Below, one piece after another: positions 5,500 to 8,641 of a DNA stretch of 8,641 nt. The stretch's first letter is position 1. Each line of letters starts with the position of its first letter. The notes beneath the pieces are model-generated. The model was not told the DNA's origin, did not search any database, and was given only the letters and a program-made list of their open reading frames with translations. The DNA is from an uncultured Selenomonadales bacterium (GTDB lineage: Bacteria; Bacillota; Negativicutes; Selenomonadales; Selenomonadaceae), in assembly GCA_947165405.1 (NCBI GenBank), contig CAMVAG010000092.1, positions 1 to 8,641 on the forward strand, read 5' to 3'. A program made the translations under genes and the position numbers.

Positions 5500-6255
5500 T
5501 CATCGTTGTTCTTGAGGATATTGCGGTTGCTGATTGTATTGCGGCGGCTGATTGTATTGTTGAGGTTGGTCGTATTGCTGAGGTTGCTGTTGAGCGTATT
5601 GCGGTTGCGGTTGCGTGTATTGCTGTTGTTGGTCGTATTGTTGTTGAGGTTGAGCATATTGTTGAGGTTGGTCGTATTGTTGCGGTTGAGCGTAAGTCTG
5701 TTGCGTGGCGTAAGATTGAGCGTAGGATTGTTGAGCCGCCTGCTGATTCATTTGAAGTTTCGCCTGCTGCAAAATATTTCGTGCGTGTTCGAGACCGGCT
5801 TGAGCCTGTTGCACGCCTTGAAAAGTATTCGTCACGTGCGCTATCAGCTGTTCGAAAACTTGATTTGCATAGCGGTCGGCGTCTTCCTGCAGTTGCTTGG
5901 AATTTTGCCGCGTCCGCTCCATTATCTCGGCTTCCTGCTGTTGCGCTTGACTTAAAACCATCCGTGACTTTTCACGCGCCTTGACGACTACCTCGTTTTC
6001 GTCGAGCATTTGTTCCGCTTGAAGTTGTGCCTGCTTGATTATGTTGGTTGCTTCAGCTTGCGCGTTTTGTAAAATGTTATCGCGTTCCTTCATGACTTCT
6101 TCGGCGTGTTCCAATTCTTGCGGCAAATCTTTTCGCAGCTCCTCGACCAGCCGAATCAATTCTTCTTCCGATATGATTGTTTTGTTCGTCAGAGGCAAAT
6201 GCGGCGCGCCCGCCACCAAAGATTCTATTTTGTCCAATGTGTTGCGTACTGCCAT
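5500..6255 (-). CDS. Coiled-coil protein with Gln/Tyr/Pro-rich prion-like C-terminal tail
   Basis: A 251-residue protein in two parts. Residues about 27-170 are charged, helical and rich in Ala, Glu and Gln (for example QAEATNIIKQAQLQAEQML), resembling the stalk of ATP synthase subunit b or DivIVA-type coiled coils. There is no membrane segment. Residues 171-251 are low complexity, nearly all Gln, Tyr, Pro and Ala with a few Asp, Asn, Ser and Thr. They contain twelve Tyr spaced mostly six or seven residues apart in units such as QPQQYDQ and QPQQYAQ. I chose the ATG at 6255 because AAAGGAGA lies at 6269-6262; a longer frame reaching 6342 would overlap coaD and lacks that support. It is the last gene of the operon, 37 bases after coaD. 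A structural or septum/cell-pole role is possible, but I cannot name one. It is not an F0 b subunit in context, as no atp genes are near. Confidence 0.85.
   Translation of the reverse strand: MAVRNTLDKIESLVAGAPHLPLTNKTIISEEELIRLVEELRKDLPQELEHAEEVMKERDNILQNAQAEATNIIKQAQLQAEQMLDENEVVVKAREKSRMVLSQAQQQEAEIMERTRQNSKQLQEDADRYANQVFEQLIAHVTNTFQGVQQAQAGLEHARNILQQAKLQMNQQAAQQSYAQSYATQQTYAQPQQYDQPQQYAQPQQQYDQQQQYTQPQPQYAQQQPQQYDQPQQYNQPPQYNQQPQYPQEQR
5503..5745. repeat. Degenerate in-frame repeat encoding the Q/Y-rich tail
   Basis: About 240 bases of imperfect repeats of roughly 18-21 bases (plus-strand pattern like GTTGAGGTTGGTCGTATT). Each unit encodes six or seven residues ending in Tyr. The copies are interrupted by single codon changes and stay in frame, so the repeat is a coding repeat rather than an array of spacers. 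Confidence 0.85.
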
Positions 6256-6292
6256 AAAAAATCTCCTTTGCAGGGAAGTAGGGAAGCAGCTG

Positions 6293-6784
6293 TCAGTTGT
6301 TTCCGATACCGGCCATTTTTTCTTGAAGGGCGAACTCGACACACTCGGGCACCAAGCCGTGAACGTCGCCGCCGAAGTGAGCCAACTCCCGCACGCCCGA
6401 AGAACTTATAAACAAAAATTCCGGTGCTGTCAATAAAAAAATCGTGTCGACCGTCGGGATTAAGTGCCGCATCATTTGCGCCTTGTTTACTTCGTATTCA
6501 AAATCGGCAGCCGAACGCAACCCGCGAATTATCAGATTAACATCGTGTTGTCTGATATAATCGGCGGCAAGTCCTCTGCAACCGTCGACCGTCACGTTGT
6601 CGATATGAACCGTCGCCTCGCGCAAAAGTTCGACGCGCTCCTCCATGTTGAAGAGATATTTTTTTTGCTCGTTGATGAACACGCAAATAATCATCTCGTC
6701 AACCAATTTTGCCGCACGCTCAAAAATATTTACATGCCCGTTGGTTACGGGGTCGAAGCTCCCCGTGCAAATCGCCTTCTTCAT
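6293..6784 (-). CDS. coaD: Phosphopantetheine adenylyltransferase (CoaD)
   Basis: A 163-residue cytosolic enzyme that transfers AMP from ATP to 4'-phosphopantetheine, giving dephospho-CoA, the penultimate step of CoA synthesis. The nucleotide-binding signature GSFDPVTNGH is at residues 8-17 (TNGH is the HxGH variant usual in CoaD). IIRGLRSAADFEYE follows at about 85-98 and ISSSGVRE at 126-133. The length is the family norm of about 160. Its ATG overlaps the TGA of rsmD (ATGA at 6784-6781), so the two are translationally coupled. The pairing of rsmD with coaD is a common arrangement in Firmicutes. Confidence 0.97.
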   Translation of the reverse strand: MKKAICTGSFDPVTNGHVNIFERAAKLVDEMIICVFINEQKKYLFNMEERVELLREATVHIDNVTVDGCRGLAADYIRQHDVNLIIRGLRSAADFEYEVNKAQMMRHLIPTVDTIFLLTAPEFLFISSSGVRELAHFGGDVHGLVPECVEFALQEKMAGIGNN

Positions 6785-7326
6785 GATAATTTCCTCTCAA
6801 AAATTTCTATTGCCGTCGTCCGCCCGTATGTTACCTTTCGCAAAAGTTCAAAGTCGCTCGTCAAAATTTCTTCCGCGCCATGCTCGACGACTATCAAGCC
6901 GCTTGACAAATTCAATCGCGCCGCAAGCTCCAATGATTTTTGCGCAAGACCTTTTGCATACGGCGGGTCGCTGAAGATTAAATCGAACGAAAGATTTTCT
7001 TTGGCAAGCCGTGTCAAAATTTTTTCAAAGTCGCCGCGCAGAATTCTGCAATTGTCAAATTTCGCCCGCGTCACGTTGTCTCGAATTATTTCGGTTGTCG
7101 CCGCGTCGATAAACGTTGCCTCGTTCGCGCCGCGTGACATTGCCTCCAAGCCCAATGCTCCCGTGCCCGCGAAGATGTCCAGCACCGATTTTATTTCCGA
7201 AAAATTTATCAAGCCGCTCAAGATGTTGAAGAGCGATTCTTTGACGCGGTCGCTCGTCGGTCTCGTCGAAAGTCCTGCGGGCGTCTTCAAGCGCAAGCCC
7301 TTTGCTCGTCCCGTGATGATTCTCAT
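6781..7326 (-). CDS. rsmD: 16S rRNA (guanine(966)-N(2))-methyltransferase RsmD
   Basis: A 181-residue S-adenosylmethionine-dependent methyltransferase that modifies G966 of 16S rRNA during 30S assembly. The family-specific segment RPTSDRVKESLFNIL is at 22-36, the SAM-binding motif LDIFAGTGALGLEA at 49-62, and the catalytic SDPPY at 119-123. The length is typical. The ATG at 7326 follows the ilvA stop by one base and has only a weak ribosome binding site (AAGA), so it probably depends on translation of ilvA. Its stop overlaps the coaD start. Confidence 0.96.
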   Translation of the reverse strand: MRIITGRAKGLRLKTPAGLSTRPTSDRVKESLFNILSGLINFSEIKSVLDIFAGTGALGLEAMSRGANEATFIDAATTEIIRDNVTRAKFDNCRILRGDFEKILTRLAKENLSFDLIFSDPPYAKGLAQKSLELAARLNLSSGLIVVEHGAEEILTSDFELLRKVTYGRTTAIEIFERKLS

Positions 7327-7327
7327 T

Positions 7328-8578
7328 TTATCTTAACAGGTCAATTTTTTCAACTTCATAGCCGTTGCGATTCAACGCGGCAACAATTCGATTGATGTGC
7401 TCGTGATTGTGCGTCTCGACCGTCACTTCCAAGCCAACCTTTTTAAAGCTGTCGGTTACTCGCGCTTGGTCGTGTTCAAGTTTGATGACGTTTGCATTTT
7501 CTTCGGACAAAATCCTCGACACGTTCAAAAGTTCGCCGGGCTTATCGGCAAGCAGCACTCCGAAGCAGAAAATTCTTCCGCGAACAATCAACGCCTTGTC
7601 AATCAGCGCGCTCAATGTGGAAATGTCAATGTTGCCGCCGCTGACGATTGCCACGACTTTTTTGCCTTTGAAGTCCAGCTTATTCAACGCCGCCAAACTC
7701 AAGACGCCCGCGCCTTCCGCTATCAGCTTGTGCTTTTCGATAAGGTAAAGCAAGGCGGACATGATTTCCATTTCGTTGACGGTGATAATTTCGTCAAGAT
7801 ATTTTTTGCAAAAGGCAAAAGTCAAATCGCCCGCCGTCTTGACCGCGCAACCGTCGGCAACGGTATCCGAACTGGCAAGCGAAACGATTTCTCCCGCATC
7901 AAGAGCCGCCTTCATGCAAGCCGCGTTTTCGGGCTCGACGCCGATGACTTTGACTTGAGGGCTGACAACTTTTGTCGCCAAAGCCACACCGCTTGCAAAA
8001 CCGCCGCCGCCTATCGGAACCAAAATTGCGTCAACGTCTTTGAGCTCGTTGATAATTTCAAGGGCGGTCGTGCCTTGACCAAGCAAAACTTCCAAGTCGT
8101 TGAAGGGATGAACATAAACGTAGCCGTGCGCCTCGCAAAGTTCCAAGCTGTGTTGATAGGCGTCGTCGAAACCGTCGCCGTGCAAGACAACCTCCGCGCC
8201 GTAAGCTTTGGTTGCCTCGACTTTCAAAATCGGTGTGGTCGCGGGCATGCAGATAACAGCTTTGACTCCCAACTTTTGCGCGGCGAATGCAACTCCCTGT
8301 GCGTGATTGCCGGCAGAGGCTGTGATAACTCCGCGTTGACGTTCCTCGTCGGTCAGTTGGCTGATTTTGTTGTAGGCTCCGCGCAATTTGAAAGCTCCGG
8401 TGTGTTGCATGTTTTCGGGCTTGAGAAAAACCTCGTTGCCGCTAAGCTCCGAAAAAAAATCGCTCGGGATAAGTTTCGTCTTCTTGACTATGCCCGCCAA
8501 CTGTTTGTCTGCTCGATAGACATCAGCTATCGTCGTGCGCTCGACCAGCTCGGCAGGCGAAAATTTTTCCTCACTCAA
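7328..8578 (-). CDS. ilvA: Threonine ammonia-lyase with C-terminal ACT domain
   Basis: A 416-residue PLP enzyme that deaminates threonine to 2-oxobutanoate and ammonia, the first committed step to isoleucine. The PLP lysine is Lys64 in HTGAFKLRGAYN. SAGNHAQG (88-95), the phosphate-binding loop GGGGFASG (190-197) and SGGNID (313-318) complete the fold-type II site. A single ACT domain covers about 335-412, as in the shorter IlvA class, rather than the double regulatory domain of E. coli IlvA; it suggests amino-acid feedback control. The start is TTG at 8578, seven bases after GAGGAGG; no ATG fits better. It leads the operon ilvA-rsmD-coaD-Q-rich gene. No other isoleucine genes are in view, so a catabolic role is also possible. 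Confidence 0.95.
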   Translation of the reverse strand: MSEEKFSPAELVERTTIADVYRADKQLAGIVKKTKLIPSDFFSELSGNEVFLKPENMQHTGAFKLRGAYNKISQLTDEERQRGVITASAGNHAQGVAFAAQKLGVKAVICMPATTPILKVEATKAYGAEVVLHGDGFDDAYQHSLELCEAHGYVYVHPFNDLEVLLGQGTTALEIINELKDVDAILVPIGGGGFASGVALATKVVSPQVKVIGVEPENAACMKAALDAGEIVSLASSDTVADGCAVKTAGDLTFAFCKKYLDEIITVNEMEIMSALLYLIEKHKLIAEGAGVLSLAALNKLDFKGKKVVAIVSGGNIDISTLSALIDKALIVRGRIFCFGVLLADKPGELLNVSRILSEENANVIKLEHDQARVTDSFKKVGLEVTVETHNHEHINRIVAALNRNGYEVEKIDLLR

Positions 8579-8585
8579 ATTAAAA

Positions 8586-8592
8586 CCTCCTC
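8586..8592 (-). promoter_or_regulatory. Ribosome binding site fixing the ilvA TTG start
   Basis: GAGGAGG (minus strand, 8592-8586) sits seven bases before TTG 8578 and is the reason for choosing this non-ATG start. Confidence 0.75.
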
Positions 8593-8605
8593 ACTTAGTC
8601 TGAAT

Positions 8606-8634
8606 AATTTATCATTACAAAGGCGGCGCGTCAA
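8606..8634 (-). promoter_or_regulatory. Promoter of the ilvA-rsmD-coaD operon
   Basis: On the minus strand a -35 TTGACG (8634-8629, five of six) is followed after 17 bases by -10 TAAATT (8611-8606, four of six), about 28 bases before the ilvA start. I see no T-box or leader attenuator in the short leader, though the window ends at 8641. Confidence 0.5.
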
Positions 8635-8641
8635 ATAAAAA

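Noticed and set aside
5503..5745. Repeat array considered as CRISPR
   Set aside because: Units are short, degenerate, contiguous and in frame, with no spacers.
5481..5984. Plus-strand Val/Ile/Ala-rich and Leu/Arg-rich frames over the Q-rich tail
   Set aside because: These are antisense readings of the coding repeat; their apparent repeats come from the minus-strand gene.
5500..6255. ATP synthase subunit b
   Set aside because: The coiled coil is similar in character, but there is no N-terminal membrane helix and no other ATP synthase gene in the window.
6256..6342. N-terminal extension of the Q-rich protein
   Set aside because: It would overlap coaD, has unlike composition, and the ATG at 6255 has a strong ribosome binding site.
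6464..7336. Open plus-strand frame of 290 codons opposite coaD and rsmD
   Set aside because: It spans two real genes on the opposite strand and its translation has no family features.
7397..8638. Open plus-strand frame of 413 codons opposite ilvA
   Set aside because: It mirrors the codon bias of ilvA, has no recognisable domain and lies antisense to an unmistakable gene.

Overview
The window looks like chromosomal DNA of an anaerobic Firmicute, most likely a member of the Negativicutes (Selenomonas/Megasphaera relatives). The strongest pointer is a 142-residue short-chain flavodoxin whose FMN loop, GCPAMG and GSYGWG motifs closely resemble Megasphaera elsdenii flavodoxin. Strong AGGAGG-type ribosome binding sites, TTG starts and a small glycyl-radical-like protein fit the same picture. 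The genus-level placement is inference. Genes are densely packed, no intergenic gap exceeds about 155 bases, and I see no tRNA, rRNA, CRISPR array or insertion sequence.

Layout, left to right. Positions 1-895 (minus strand): an HD-domain phosphohydrolase followed, 13 bases downstream, by the start of an unidentified gene that runs off the left edge. Positions 896-1047: a divergent promoter region. Positions 1048-1476 (plus): flavodoxin, meeting a convergent GNAT acetyltransferase (1544-2065, minus) at a shared bidirectional terminator. Positions 2131-3525 (plus): a two-gene unit of an MscS-family mechanosensitive channel and a 95-residue protein that carries the C-terminal glycyl-radical-like motif of anaerobic ribonucleotide reductase. 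It ends at a second bidirectional terminator.

Positions 3577-5416 (minus) hold an unusual gene: an N-terminal SGNH-hydrolase-like half and a C-terminal half related to the nucleotidyltransferase domain of citrate lyase ligase (CitC). The halves lie in different reading frames, which meet exactly at a run of seven C (minus strand). With one C fewer, the gene would encode a single 612-residue protein. The N-terminal half is visibly more AT-rich than the rest of the window.

Positions 5500-8578 (minus) form a tight operon with its own promoter: ilvA (threonine ammonia-lyase with ACT domain), rsmD (16S rRNA methyltransferase), coaD (phosphopantetheine adenylyltransferase) and a coiled-coil protein with an 80-residue Gln/Tyr/Pro-rich, prion-like tail. 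The housekeeping genes are ordinary. The points most worth a second look are the frameshifted SGNH-CitC fusion, the Q/Y-rich tail with regularly spaced tyrosines, and the stand-alone glycyl-radical-like protein behind mscS.
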